Shown: positions 55,109-63,657, counted from the stretch's first letter. The stretch: DNA of 64,000 bases from FEB-7 sp963698265 (GCA_963698265.1 CAVOQC010000005.1:1-64000); one strand, 5' to 3'. The notes: a model not told the origin generated them from the letters alone. Numbers and translations: made by a program.

Positions 55109-56341
55109 TCACGGCGCCTTGGGCGGGTGGTCGGCCAGCCAGCGCATCGAGCGCTCGACGCGGGTGCGGCCGCTCGGATGGTCGAAGAAGACCGTTTCCT
55201 CCAGCGCGGACGGCGCGATCTTGCGGTAGTTGGAGATCCGCATGGCCACCGCGGCGAAGCCCTGGGGCTCGCGAGCCGCGTCGAGCCCGAAGGCGTCGGC
55301 GTCGTTCTCGGCGACGCGAATGATCGAGTTGGTCACCGGCGTCAGCGCGTAGAACGCGACGGTCAGGATCGCCAGCGCGAGCGGCAGCCCCGCCGTGTCT
55401 TCGAGGCCGCGCACGCCCCAGCGATCGCCGTACCGACGCCGGATGGCGCCGAAGCTCCGGTCGACAATCCAGAACCCGAAGCCGATCACCAGCGTGAAGG
55501 CGAGCACGTGCTTCAGGCCATGATCCAGGACGTAATGGCCCATCTCGTGCGCCATGACCGCGGCGATCTCCGGTTCCGAGGCGCCGTTGAGCAGGTTGTC
55601 GTTGAGCGAGATCCGCATCGTGCCGAAGAGCCCCGATACGTTGGCGCTCACGCGCTTGGTCTGCCGCGAGGCGTCGAACCAGTACACATCCCTTGCGGGA
55701 ATGCGGTTCTCCGCGGCCAGCGCGAGGATCCGGTCGCGCAGGGGCCCTGCCGCCAGCGGGTGATAGTCGTTGAAGAGCGGCCTGATGAACACCGGCGAGA
55801 TGACGATCATCACCACCAGGAATGCCGCCGTGACTCCCGTTGCCCAGACCACCCAGCGGCGGCCCACGCGTCGCACGACGGCGTAGACGCCCGCGATCGC
55901 AAGCGAACCCAGCACCAGGCTCACGCCAAGCTCCTTGCCCCAGTCCCCGAGGAATCCCGCGAGGTCGTGGTTGGACATGCCGAAGCGGTGCTCGCGGATG
56001 TAGCCGGTGTAGAAGTCCCACGGAAGCATGAGCAGCGCCCACGCGAGCATGAACCCTGCGGCATAGAGAAGCGTCGCGGCGAATGGCCTCCGGAACTTCG
56101 CCTCGCTCCAGTCGCGCCATCGCGCCGAGGCGCGGCTCGCGAGCAGCAGCCAGGCCACCAGCACGGCGATCACCGCGCCGCCGAACTCGATCCAGTAGCC
56201 GCCTTCGAAGTACGCATCCGACTTCGCACGGTCGGACGCGGCGACGGTGGCGATCCACGCTTCGGTCGCGTTCGCCTGGTCGAAGCCGGGCTTCCACCCG
56301 GCGCCCGAGGGCACGTTCAGGGTCGGTCTCTCGCTGCTCAC
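55109..56341 (-). CDS. M48 family metallopeptidase (Ste24/CAAX protease-like)
   Basis: Integral-membrane zinc protease of about 410 residues, related to eukaryotic Ste24 and bacterial HtpX-like quality-control proteases. It has several membrane helices, the zinc motif VMAHEMGHYVLDH (HExxH) and the third ligand Glu in VAENDADAFGLD. I take GTG 56341 as start, because AGGAG lies 8 bases upstream of it; an ATG at 56371 would add ten residues and has no Shine-Dalgarno. It converges with the S8 protease gene. Natural substrates unknown. Confidence 0.88.
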   Translation of the reverse strand: MSSERPTLNVPSGAGWKPGFDQANATEAWIATVAASDRAKSDAYFEGGYWIEFGGAVIAVLVAWLLLASRASARWRDWSEAKFRRPFAATLLYAAGFMLAWALLMLPWDFYTGYIREHRFGMSNHDLAGFLGDWGKELGVSLVLGSLAIAGVYAVVRRVGRRWVVWATGVTAAFLVVMIVISPVFIRPLFNDYHPLAAGPLRDRILALAAENRIPARDVYWFDASRQTKRVSANVSGLFGTMRISLNDNLLNGASEPEIAAVMAHEMGHYVLDHGLKHVLAFTLVIGFGFWIVDRSFGAIRRRYGDRWGVRGLEDTAGLPLALAILTVAFYALTPVTNSIIRVAENDADAFGLDAAREPQGFAAVAMRISNYRKIAPSALEETVFFDHPSGRTRVERSMRWLADHPPKAP

Positions 56342-56428
56342 GATCCACGCTCCTATTGGGCTTTGCCACATTCATGGGACCGGGCAGTTCCGTTCCGGCC
56401 GCAGTATCGCACTCGAGGCGAGCGGGCG

Positions 56429-56461
56429 AAAAAAAATCGCCGGTCGGAATCCGACCGGCGA
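56429..56461 (-). terminator. Rho-independent terminator after tRNA-Met
   Basis: A perfect 11-bp stem, TCGCCGGTCGG (56437-56447) / CCGACCGGCGA (56451-56461), is followed by eight Us on the minus-strand transcript. It ends the tRNA-Met transcript and probably the whole pth-ychF unit upstream of it. Confidence 0.9.
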
Positions 56462-56469
56462 TCGAGGAC

Positions 56470-56545
56470 TGGTGGCGAGTCAGGGATTTGAACCCCGGAC
56501 CAACGGATTATGATTCCGCTGCTCTAACCACTGAGCTAACTCGCC
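56470..56545 (-). tRNA. tRNA-Met (CAT), elongator
   Basis: A 76-nt cloverleaf with encoded CCA: GGCGAGT acceptor, D-arm AGCTCAGTGGTTAGAGC, anticodon loop ATCATAA (CAT), T-arm GGTTCAAATCC. It is not an initiator (no unpaired C1, no GGG/CCC anticodon stem). The D-arm and variable loop resemble the lysidine-modified tRNA-Ile2, but the C4-G69/C5-G68 determinants for TilS are absent, so elongator Met is favoured. It is 57 bases after ychF and followed by a strong terminator. Confidence 0.88.
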
Positions 56546-56602
56546 GGAAAGCCGTGTATTTTCCGGTATTTGCGCACCAAGGTCAATTGATCGGCTTGGC
56601 CG

Positions 56603-57694
56603 TCAAACATTGAAGCGGAAGTGCATGACGTCCCCGTCCTTCACGACGTACTCCTTCCCCTCCAGCCGCATCTTTCCCGCCTCCTTCGCCCCCAGCTCGC
56701 CCTTGCACGCGATGTAGTCGTCGTACGCGATCACCTCGGCGCGGATGAAACCTTTCTCGAAGTCCGTGTGGATGACGCCTGCCGACTGCGGCGCGGTGTA
56801 CCCCTTGTGGATCGTCCACGCGCGAACCTCCTTCTCGCCGGCCGTGAAGTAGGTCTGCAGGCCCAGCAGGGTGAAGGTGGCGCGGATGAGTCGGTCGAGC
56901 CCCGGCTCGTGCATGCCCATGTCGGCCAGGAACAGTTCCTTGTCCTCCCCCGAGAGGTCGGCAATCTCGCTCTCCACCTTGGCGCAGATGGCCACCACCG
57001 GGGCGCCCTCCTTCGCGGCGTACGCCTTCACCTTCTCGAGCAGCGGATTGTCCTTGAAGCCGTGTTCCTCCACGTTCGCGATGTAGAGCGCGGGCTTCGC
57101 GGTGAGGAGGAAGAGCGGCTTCAGCAGTTCCCTTTCCTCCGGCGAGAGATCGAGGGCACGCACCGGGTGAAATCCGTCCAGCGCCTTCTGCACCTTTTCC
57201 AGCACGGCAACGAACTTCGCGGCTTCCTTGTCGCCCGATCGCGACTTCTGGATGTGGCGTTCGCGAGCCTTGTCGACCGCGGCCATGTCCGCCAACGCGA
57301 GCTCGGTGTGGATCACCTCGATGTCGGAGATGGGATCCACCTTCCCCGCCACGTGCACCACGTTGTCGTCCTCGAAGCAGCGCACCACGTTGGCGATGGC
57401 TTCCGTCTCGCGGATGTTGGCCAGGAACTGGTTGCCGAGCCCCTCGCCCTTGGATGCCCCGGCCACGAGCCCCGCGATGTCGACGAACTCGACCACCGCC
57501 GGGATCACCTTCAGCGGCTTGGCGATCGTGGCAATGGCCTGCAGCCTGGGATCCGGCACTTCCACGATGCCCACGTTGGGCTCGATGGTGCAGAAGGGAT
57601 AGTTCTCGGCCGCGATCCCGGCCTTGGTGAGCGCGTTGAAGAGGGTGGACTTGCCGACGTTCGGAAGCCCCACGATGCCGCATTGCAGTGTCAT
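56603..57694 (-). CDS. ychF: Ribosome-binding ATPase YchF
   Basis: Obg-family P-loop ATPase that associates with ribosomes and is linked to the oxidative stress response. The 363-residue protein has G1 GLPNVGKSTLFNAL, the switch region around VEFVDIAGLV, and in place of the G4 NKxD motif a LTAKPALYIANVEE segment (hence ATP over GTP). A C-terminal TGS domain (about 280-363) ends DVMHFRFNV. The ychF ATG overlaps the pth stop region by four bases; pth-ychF linkage is conserved. Confidence 0.97.
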   Translation of the reverse strand: MTLQCGIVGLPNVGKSTLFNALTKAGIAAENYPFCTIEPNVGIVEVPDPRLQAIATIAKPLKVIPAVVEFVDIAGLVAGASKGEGLGNQFLANIRETEAIANVVRCFEDDNVVHVAGKVDPISDIEVIHTELALADMAAVDKARERHIQKSRSGDKEAAKFVAVLEKVQKALDGFHPVRALDLSPEERELLKPLFLLTAKPALYIANVEEHGFKDNPLLEKVKAYAAKEGAPVVAICAKVESEIADLSGEDKELFLADMGMHEPGLDRLIRATFTLLGLQTYFTAGEKEVRAWTIHKGYTAPQSAGVIHTDFEKGFIRAEVIAYDDYIACKGELGAKEAGKMRLEGKEYVVKDGDVMHFRFNV

Positions 57695-58374
57695 TGCTCG
57701 TCTTTCGGGTTCTGCGCTCGCGCTTTCGCGGGAACGGCTGGTTCAGGCTTCGCGGGCGCGGCGGTTGCCGGCTTCACGGAAGGATCGGGCTCGGGTTTGG
57801 GCAGCGTATGCAGCCACGTGGTCGCGTCGTTCATGCGGCCGGTGGCGATTCGGGAAAGCAATCCCAGGCTGCGGTCGAAGGCGGGATCGATCGCTTCCTG
57901 CTCCTCGCGCCTGGCTTCGTGGAGGACAAAGTCGGCCACCGCGTCCTTGTGGCCCGGGTGGCCGATGCCGATCCGCAGCCGCCAGAAGTCGCGCGTGCCC
58001 AGCACCTCGTCGATGTCCCGCAACCCGTTGTGCCCGCCCGTGCCGCCGCCGAACTTGAGTTTCACCGTGCCGGGCGAAAGGTCCAGCTCGTCGTGCACCA
58101 CCAGCATCCCGGCCGGCTCGATGCGGTGGAAGCGCAGGAACGCTCCCACGCTCCGCCCGCTTTCGTTCATGTAGGTCGCCGGCTTCAGGAGCCAGAAGTC
58201 CTGCCCGCCCTCCGTCACGCGGGCCACCCAGCCGGAGAACTTCGACTCCTTCGCCCAACGAACGCCGCGGCCGTGCGCGATCGCGTCGACCCACCAGTAG
58301 CCGGCGTTGTGCCGGGTGCGTTCGTATTCGCGCCCGGGATTGCCGAGGCCGACGATGAGGCGGATGGGTTCCAT
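57691..58374 (-). CDS. pth: Peptidyl-tRNA hydrolase
   Basis: Recycles peptidyl-tRNA released from stalled ribosomes. The 227-residue protein has LIVGLGNPGREYERTRHNAG with the catalytic His and Asn, and HDELDL with the catalytic Asp. The enzyme core ends near residue 190. A tail of about 35 residues follows, rich in Ala, Pro and Lys (KPATAAPAKPEPAVPAKA), not part of the usual fold. I use the ATG at 58374; a GTG 21 bases upstream is possible. It is co-transcribed with ychF, following rplY. Confidence 0.95.
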   Translation of the reverse strand: MEPIRLIVGLGNPGREYERTRHNAGYWWVDAIAHGRGVRWAKESKFSGWVARVTEGGQDFWLLKPATYMNESGRSVGAFLRFHRIEPAGMLVVHDELDLSPGTVKLKFGGGTGGHNGLRDIDEVLGTRDFWRLRIGIGHPGHKDAVADFVLHEARREEQEAIDPAFDRSLGLLSRIATGRMNDATTWLHTLPKPEPDPSVKPATAAPAKPEPAVPAKARAQNPKDEQ

Positions 58375-58482
58375 GGGAGGTTTCCGGAAGGGCACGGTGC
58401 GCCGCGGGTCCCCGAAACGAACGCGCCCGCCGGTGACGGCGGGCGCATCCGTGAGGCTCGCTCGAAGCGCCCCGGGCGGTCG

Positions 58483-59220
58483 CTATTTCTTCTTGTCGTC
58501 CTTGTCCTTGTCCTTGTCCTTGCCGCCGCCCTTCCCCGCTTCTTTGGCGGGCTCCTCCTCTTTCGCTTTCTGTGCCGAGGTCGGCACGTCGGCCGCCGAC
58601 GGCGCCACCGTGGTCGCCGCAGCTTCCGCCGCTTCCTCGTCCGCCGTCGCCACGCGCGGGATCACGATCGTCGCCACCGTCAGGTCGTCGCCCTTGGAGA
58701 GCGCGACCGAGTCGACGCCCGCCGGGAGCTTGATCCCGGAGATGTGGAGCGAGTGCCCGGCCTGCAGTTCACCCAGGTCCACCTCGACGAATTCCGGCAG
58801 GTCCTTCGGCAGGCAGGAGACGAGCAGGTCGTTCATCACGTGCTGGATGGCGCCGCCGGCGAGCTTCACGCCCGGCGCGACTTCCTGGTTCAGGAAGTGC
58901 AGCGGGATCTTCACGTGGAGCTTCCTCTTCGCGTCGACCCGCTGGAAATCCGCATGCAGGATCATCTGCTTGAAGGGGTGCATCTGGTAGTCGCGCAACA
59001 GCACCTGCGACTTCTCGGCGCCGATCTCCATGTCGAGGATGGAGGCGTGGAAGGCCTCCATCTTCAGCTTGAAGTAGAGCTCCTTGTGGTCGAGCTGTAT
59101 GGGTTGCGCGTCCTTGCCGGCGCCGTAGAGAATGCCGGGCACCTTGGACTCGCGACGCAGACGGCGGCTCGCACCCGTTCCCTGCAGGCTTCGCGGTTCG
59201 GCTTTGATATCGATCTTCAT
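58483..59220 (-). CDS. rplY: 50S ribosomal protein L25 (general stress protein Ctc type)
   Basis: Binds 5S rRNA in the central protuberance. The 245-residue product is the two-domain TL5/Ctc form: an N-terminal L25 domain (MKIDIKAEPRSLQGTGASRR) and a C-terminal TL5 beta domain (about 95-185). The last 60 residues are low complexity, rich in Ala and Glu, ending in a repeated Lys-Asp tract (KDKDKDKDDKKK). The start is the ATG at 59220 with GGAG upstream. It lies between prs and pth, as in other proteobacteria. Confidence 0.95.
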   Translation of the reverse strand: MKIDIKAEPRSLQGTGASRRLRRESKVPGILYGAGKDAQPIQLDHKELYFKLKMEAFHASILDMEIGAEKSQVLLRDYQMHPFKQMILHADFQRVDAKRKLHVKIPLHFLNQEVAPGVKLAGGAIQHVMNDLLVSCLPKDLPEFVEVDLGELQAGHSLHISGIKLPAGVDSVALSKGDDLTVATIVIPRVATADEEAAEAAATTVAPSAADVPTSAQKAKEEEPAKEAGKGGGKDKDKDKDDKKK

Positions 59221-59333
59221 GTGTTGCTCCGTATTCGGCGGGGCCCCGCGACCAGGCACCCCGCCATTGGAGGGGGAATCGGCCCCCTCACCCCGTTTGC
59301 CCGCTTCCCCAGGAAGGGAGGCGGGCGAATTCG

Positions 59334-60287
59334 TCACTCCACGAAGAGGGAGCTCACCGAGCTCTCCTCGCAGATCCTGCGCATCGTCTCGGCGAGCAGC
59401 TCCGAGACGCTTATCTGGCGGATCTTCGCGCAGGCCTCGGCGTCGGGCCTGAGCGGGATGGTGTCCGTCACCACCAGCTCGTCGATGACCGAGCTCTCGA
59501 TCCGGCTCACCGCGGGCCCCGAGAGCACCGGGTGCGTGCAGTACGCGATGACGCGCTCAGCCCCCTGCTCTTTCAGCGCACGCGCCGCCTCGCAGAGCGT
59601 GTTGGCCGTGTCGACCATGTCGTCCATGATCACGCAGGTCCTGCCGTCCACGTCGCCGATGATGTTCATCACCGTGGAGACGTTCGGCCGCGGGCGGCGC
59701 TTGTCGATGATCGCGAGATCGCTCTCGAGCCGCTTCGCGATCGCCCGGGCGCGGACCACGCCCCCCACGTCCGGCGACACCACCACGAGGTTGCCGTACT
59801 CGTGCTTCCACAGGTCGCCCAGCAGGATCGGCGTCGCGTAGACGTTGTCCACCGGGATGTCGAAGAACCCCTGGATCTGGTCCGCGTGCAGGTCCATCGT
59901 GAGCATCCGGTTCACGCCCACCGAGGTGAGCATGTTCGCCACCACCTTCGCCGAAATCGCCACCCGGGCGCTCCTCGGCCTGCGATCCTGGCGCGCGTAG
60001 CCGAAATAGGGCATCGCCGCCGTGATCCTCGCCACGCTCGACCGGCGCAGCGCGTCCACCATGATCATCAGCTCCATCAGGTGGTCGTTGGTCGGCGCGC
60101 TGGTCGACTGGAGCACGAAGACGTCCTTGCCGCGCACGTTCTCCAGCAGCTCGACCAGGATCTCGCCGTCGCTGAACCTCGAGACGCTCGCCTTGCCCAG
60201 CTGCACGTTCAGGTGGCGGGCCACCTTCTGCGCGAGCTTCGGGTTGGCATTGCCCGTGAACACCATCAGGTTGTCGAAAGCCATCAC
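59334..60287 (-). CDS. prs: Ribose-phosphate pyrophosphokinase
   Basis: Makes PRPP from ribose-5-phosphate and ATP for nucleotide, histidine and tryptophan synthesis (PRPP feeds TrpD here). The 317-residue class I enzyme has SRFSDGEILVELLENVRG, PYFGYARQDRRPRSA, the catalytic MDLHADQIQGFFDIPVD and the PRPP-binding VIMDDMVDTANTL. It may start at M1 or M2. A tRNA-Gln gene lies 52 bases upstream on the same strand, a conserved linkage in betaproteobacteria. Confidence 0.97.
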   Translation of the reverse strand: MMAFDNLMVFTGNANPKLAQKVARHLNVQLGKASVSRFSDGEILVELLENVRGKDVFVLQSTSAPTNDHLMELMIMVDALRRSSVARITAAMPYFGYARQDRRPRSARVAISAKVVANMLTSVGVNRMLTMDLHADQIQGFFDIPVDNVYATPILLGDLWKHEYGNLVVVSPDVGGVVRARAIAKRLESDLAIIDKRRPRPNVSTVMNIIGDVDGRTCVIMDDMVDTANTLCEAARALKEQGAERVIAYCTHPVLSGPAVSRIESSVIDELVVTDTIPLRPDAEACAKIRQISVSELLAETMRRICEESSVSSLFVE

Positions 60288-60339
60288 CCGTCTTTCTCGC
60301 TACGCGGTGCGCCCGCTGCAGGCGGCACGTCAAGGAATC

Positions 60340-60416
60340 TGGCAGGGGAGGAAGGACTCGAACCTTCGAATGCTGGAATCAAAATCCAGTGCCTTAACCA
60401 ACTTGGCGACTCCCCT
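60340..60416 (-). tRNA. tRNA-Gln (TTG)
   Basis: A 77-nt cloverleaf with encoded CCA. Acceptor AGGGGAG, D-arm GCCAAGTTGGTTAAGGC, anticodon loop TTTTGAT (TTG), T-arm GGTTCGAGTCC. It lies between ispE and prs in the conserved betaproteobacterial order and is probably transcribed with them. Confidence 0.96.
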
Positions 60417-60458
60417 TGCGCCCGCATCCGGAAACGACCCTTCCGCGGGTGTTGCCCT

Positions 60459-61310
60459 TCACAGGTCGCGCAGGGGGTGTTCCTCGAGGCCCTGTGCGAC
60501 GAATCCCTGCATCGTCCCGGGGAGCTTTTCCAGCACCCTCACGGCCGAATCCCGGTCCTCGAACCGGGAAAAGACGCACGCACCGGACCCCGTGAGCCGC
60601 CCCCCCGGGCCATGCCGGGCGAGCCACTCGAGATGCTCCTGAACCTGGGGATACCGCGACGCCACGACCGCTTCCAGATCGTTCCGGAACCGGCGAGACC
60701 CTGCGTGCGCCGAAAAGTCTTCGATTTTAAGGGCTTCCGTATGCCGGGTCAATTCAGGCGCGGCGAAGATCTCACCCGTGGGCACCGCTACGGGGGGCAC
60801 CAGCACCAGGTACCACGCCGGGGCGATATCGAGGGGGGACAGCCGCTCGCCCACCCCTTCCACCCAGGCGTTCCTCCCGAAGACAAAGAACGGGACGTCG
60901 GCCCCCAGCCGGGTTCCGAGGGCCTGCAGGGCCCCCCGGGGAAGGCCCGTGCCCCACAGGCGGTTGAGTACCACGAGGGTGGTCGCGGCGTCGGAACTCC
61001 CCCCGCCAACCCCTCCGCCCAAGGGAAGTTGCTTGTCGACCTCGATTTCTGCGCCGAGCGCAGTCCCGGTCTCGGCCTTCAGGAGTGCCGCCGCCCGGAC
61101 CACCAGGTCGGCCTCGACGGGCACGCCGGGCAGGTCGTTCACGCGCCGGATGCGGCCATCGCCGCGCACCGCGAAACGCAGGCGGTCGGCCCGGTCGATG
61201 AGCGCGAAGGCCGACTGGAGCAGGTGATAGCCGTCGTCCCGCCGCCCGAGCACGTGCAGGAAGAGGTTCAGCTTCGCGGGCGCCGCGTAATCGGGTCCGT
61301 CGAGACGCAT
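60459..61310 (-). CDS. ispE: 4-diphosphocytidyl-2-C-methyl-D-erythritol kinase
   Basis: ATP-dependent kinase of the MEP isoprenoid pathway. The 283-residue GHMP kinase starts YAAPAKLNLFLHVLGRRDDG and has the ATP loop PLGGGVGGGSSDAATTL and the C-terminal GARLTGSGACVF-like motif (GGRLTGSGACVF). Full length. It follows lolB by three bases and precedes tRNA-Gln and prs; the isoprenoid product feeds undecaprenyl and ubiquinone synthesis. Confidence 0.96.
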   Translation of the reverse strand: MRLDGPDYAAPAKLNLFLHVLGRRDDGYHLLQSAFALIDRADRLRFAVRGDGRIRRVNDLPGVPVEADLVVRAAALLKAETGTALGAEIEVDKQLPLGGGVGGGSSDAATTLVVLNRLWGTGLPRGALQALGTRLGADVPFFVFGRNAWVEGVGERLSPLDIAPAWYLVLVPPVAVPTGEIFAAPELTRHTEALKIEDFSAHAGSRRFRNDLEAVVASRYPQVQEHLEWLARHGPGGRLTGSGACVFSRFEDRDSAVRVLEKLPGTMQGFVAQGLEEHPLRDL

Positions 61311-61313
61311 GGC

Positions 61314-61826
61314 CTATTCCGGCCGCAGGCGGTACTGGTCCACCACGAGCTTCACCACGATGTCGTCTCGCGAGGCGGTGATGCGCCGGGCCACTTCCTG
61401 GTCCCCGATGCGCTGCGATTCTTCGATGGTCACGGCCCATCCCTCCGGCCCGGCGAGCGGCCTGCCGTGCAGCCAGGCCACGAGGAGCCGCTCGTCCAGC
61501 GCGGCGCCGAGGAGGTTTTCCGTGAGCTCGGCGAAGCTCGACGCCGACAGGGGCGCGGCACCGGGTCGATGGACGGTGAGCCCGTCACCCGAACGCTCGA
61601 TCCTCGCCACCAGCGTCCCGACGGGCGATGCGAGGTCCCAGGCGTCTTCGTCGGGCCCGTGGACCCAGCGGATCCGCAGGATCTCCCCCTGCCCCGCCTG
61701 CGCGATGGACAGGCGCCCCGAGACCTCGAAGGCGCGCGGCAACCCGTCGAGCGCCACCGGGGCGGGCGCCAAGGCGGTGCAAGCCGCGACGAGCAGCGCC
61801 GCGAGCAGGATGGCGAGGCGGGTCAC
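61314..61826 (-). CDS. lolB: Outer-membrane lipoprotein receptor LolB
   Basis: Accepts lipoproteins from LolA and inserts them in the outer membrane; itself a lipoprotein. The 170-residue precursor has a signal with lipobox LLVAAC (Cys16), then the LolA/LolB open-barrel: FEVSGRLSIAQAGQG, RIRWVHGPDEDAWDL, ARIERSGDGL and a C-terminal KLVVDQYRL. Identity rests on fold pattern and on its conserved place between the TPR gene and ispE. It is 25 bases after the TPR gene. Confidence 0.9.
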   Translation of the reverse strand: MTRLAILLAALLVAACTALAPAPVALDGLPRAFEVSGRLSIAQAGQGEILRIRWVHGPDEDAWDLASPVGTLVARIERSGDGLTVHRPGAAPLSASSFAELTENLLGAALDERLLVAWLHGRPLAGPEGWAVTIEESQRIGDQEVARRITASRDDIVVKLVVDQYRLRPE

Positions 61827-61851
61827 GGGGAAGCTTGCGGGCCGCAGGCCC

Positions 61852-63522
61852 TCAGGGCTTGAACTTCTGGATCACCGCGAGGAGCATCTCGTGGTTCGGG
61901 TGGTCGGTAAGGGCGGCGGACCACACCCGGTTCGCTTCGTCCTTCCGGCCCAGCTTCCAGAGCACTTCTCCCAGGTGGGCGGCTATCTCGGGGTCGGGCC
62001 GGGCCTTGTAGGCGCCCTTCAGGTGCGCGAGCGCCTCGTCCAGCTTGCCACGGCGGTACTGGACCCAGCCCATGCTGTCGAGGATGAACGGGTCGTCGGG
62101 CGAGAGCTTCAGGGCCTGCTCGACGAGGACGAGCGCCTCCTCGATGCGGTCCGTGCGGTCGGCGAGCGTGTAGCCCAGGGCGTTGTACGCGTGCGCGTAG
62201 TCGGGCTTCAGCTTGATCACGCGGCGCAGGTCGGCCTCGAGAATCTCCAGCCGGTCGACCTTCTCGGCCGCCATGGCGCGGTCGTAGAGCAGCTCGAAGG
62301 ACTCCGGGTAGCGCTCGACCGCCTTCGAGAGCATGACGAAGGTTTCCTGCCAGGCCTTCGCCTCGCGAAGCAGCTGGGCCTCGATCTGGATCATCTGGAT
62401 GCGGTCGTCCTGCGCGCGCGGCTCGATCTCCTGCAGGTAGGCCCGGCCCTTCTCCAGCCCGTCGCGCTTGGCGATCAGGGAGGCGATGCGCATCTGCGCA
62501 CGCATCCGGTCGCCCGACTCCACCCTCGCGTACCAGTCGAGGGCCTCGTCGATGCGCTTGGCCGATTCCGCCGCCTGCCCGAGCCCGAGATAGACCGCCC
62601 CGGGATCGGGATGCCCCATGCCGAGGGCACGCCGGAAGGCCACTTCCGCGTCCGCGTAGTCCTCGAGCTGCAAGGCGAGCAGGCCGATGGCGTAGGGGAT
62701 CTGCGGGTCCGAACCCGAGAGCCGCTCGACGGCCCGGAACTCCTGCCTCGCCTCGGCGTTTTGCCGCGCGGCGGCCAGCTCGCGCGCAAGCTGCAGGCGC
62801 ACGTCCTTCGCATCGGGGTTTCGCTCCACGAAGGCGCGGTAGAAAGCAATCACGTCGCCCGGGACGTCTTTCTTCAGGACCTGGGCGCGCAGGACGGCGG
62901 CGTCCTCCCACCCGGGCTTCATGTCGAGCGCGGCCTTCGATTCGGCCAGGGCGAGGTCCTGCTTGCCCGCCACGAGGGCGGCCACGCCGAGGGCGTAACG
63001 CGATTCGGCGAGCTTCGGATAGCGCGAGACGATGGCGCGGGTAGCCTCGAGGACGGCGGCCTTGTCGGTGAACCTGCCGAAGTAGAAGGCGAGCTGGGTG
63101 AGGATCCGGGACTTGCCGGGGCTTGCCTCCAGGAAGGCGGCGATCGTCTCCTGCGCCTTCTGCACGTCGCCGCGGTTGGCCAGGAGCGAGGCCACGAGAT
63201 CGCGCCCCAGCGTCGACTCGGGCTCGAGTTCGACCAGGAGCATCGCCATCTCCAGCGCCGGCTCCATGGCGCGGGCGCGAATGGCGAGTTCCGCGGCACG
63301 GCGCGCTATCTGGGGGTCGCGCAGTTCGCGCGCGAGCCGGGCCATGTTGGCGAGCGCAGGGGCCGTCTCGCCCCGCTGCGCGGCCAGTTCCGCCGAGAGG
63401 AACTCGAACATGGCTTCCTCGCGCCCCAGCGGCGAGGCGCGGTCGGGCTGCGTGGCCGCGACCGATGAAAGCACCGTCGTGGCTGCCAGCGCCGCCATGA
63501 GACTCGTCAGGCATTTCCCCAT
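61852..63522 (-). CDS. Exported tetratricopeptide repeat protein
   Basis: Function unknown. The 556-residue product has an N-terminal signal peptide or membrane segment (MGKCLTSLMAALAATTVLSS) and TPR-type helical repeats throughout, clearest in the C-terminal half (HAYNALGYTLADRTDRIEEA, LVLVEQALKLSPDDPFILDS, MGWVQYRRGKLDEALAHLKG). A beta-proteobacterial gene of this type normally precedes lolB-ispE, suggesting an envelope role, possibly as a scaffold. A TATGAT -10 like box lies upstream on the minus strand near 63570. Confidence 0.85.
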   Translation of the reverse strand: MGKCLTSLMAALAATTVLSSVAATQPDRASPLGREEAMFEFLSAELAAQRGETAPALANMARLARELRDPQIARRAAELAIRARAMEPALEMAMLLVELEPESTLGRDLVASLLANRGDVQKAQETIAAFLEASPGKSRILTQLAFYFGRFTDKAAVLEATRAIVSRYPKLAESRYALGVAALVAGKQDLALAESKAALDMKPGWEDAAVLRAQVLKKDVPGDVIAFYRAFVERNPDAKDVRLQLARELAAARQNAEARQEFRAVERLSGSDPQIPYAIGLLALQLEDYADAEVAFRRALGMGHPDPGAVYLGLGQAAESAKRIDEALDWYARVESGDRMRAQMRIASLIAKRDGLEKGRAYLQEIEPRAQDDRIQMIQIEAQLLREAKAWQETFVMLSKAVERYPESFELLYDRAMAAEKVDRLEILEADLRRVIKLKPDYAHAYNALGYTLADRTDRIEEALVLVEQALKLSPDDPFILDSMGWVQYRRGKLDEALAHLKGAYKARPDPEIAAHLGEVLWKLGRKDEANRVWSAALTDHPNHEMLLAVIQKFKP

Positions 63523-63651
63523 CGACCTTCGCTCCCGCCATGGCGTTCGCGCACGTTGCGCACGCCCATCATAGATTGTTTCCGCGGGCCGTCCATCGCG
63601 ACCCGGGCCGGTTGGACCACGCCCGCGCGGGGTCGTTTCAGCCCGTGGCCT

Positions 63652-63657
63652 TATAAT
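63652..63657 (+). promoter_or_regulatory. -10 box upstream of mutM
   Basis: TATAAT followed by CGCCGC, 23 bases before the mutM ATG. No -35 hexamer at the usual distance. It would give a 5' leader of about 17 nt. Confidence 0.5.

Noticed and set aside
61309..63468. 719-codon plus-strand frame opposite lolB and the TPR gene
   Set aside because: It is a complement-frame shadow; the opposite strand has the lipobox, TPR repeats and conserved gene order.
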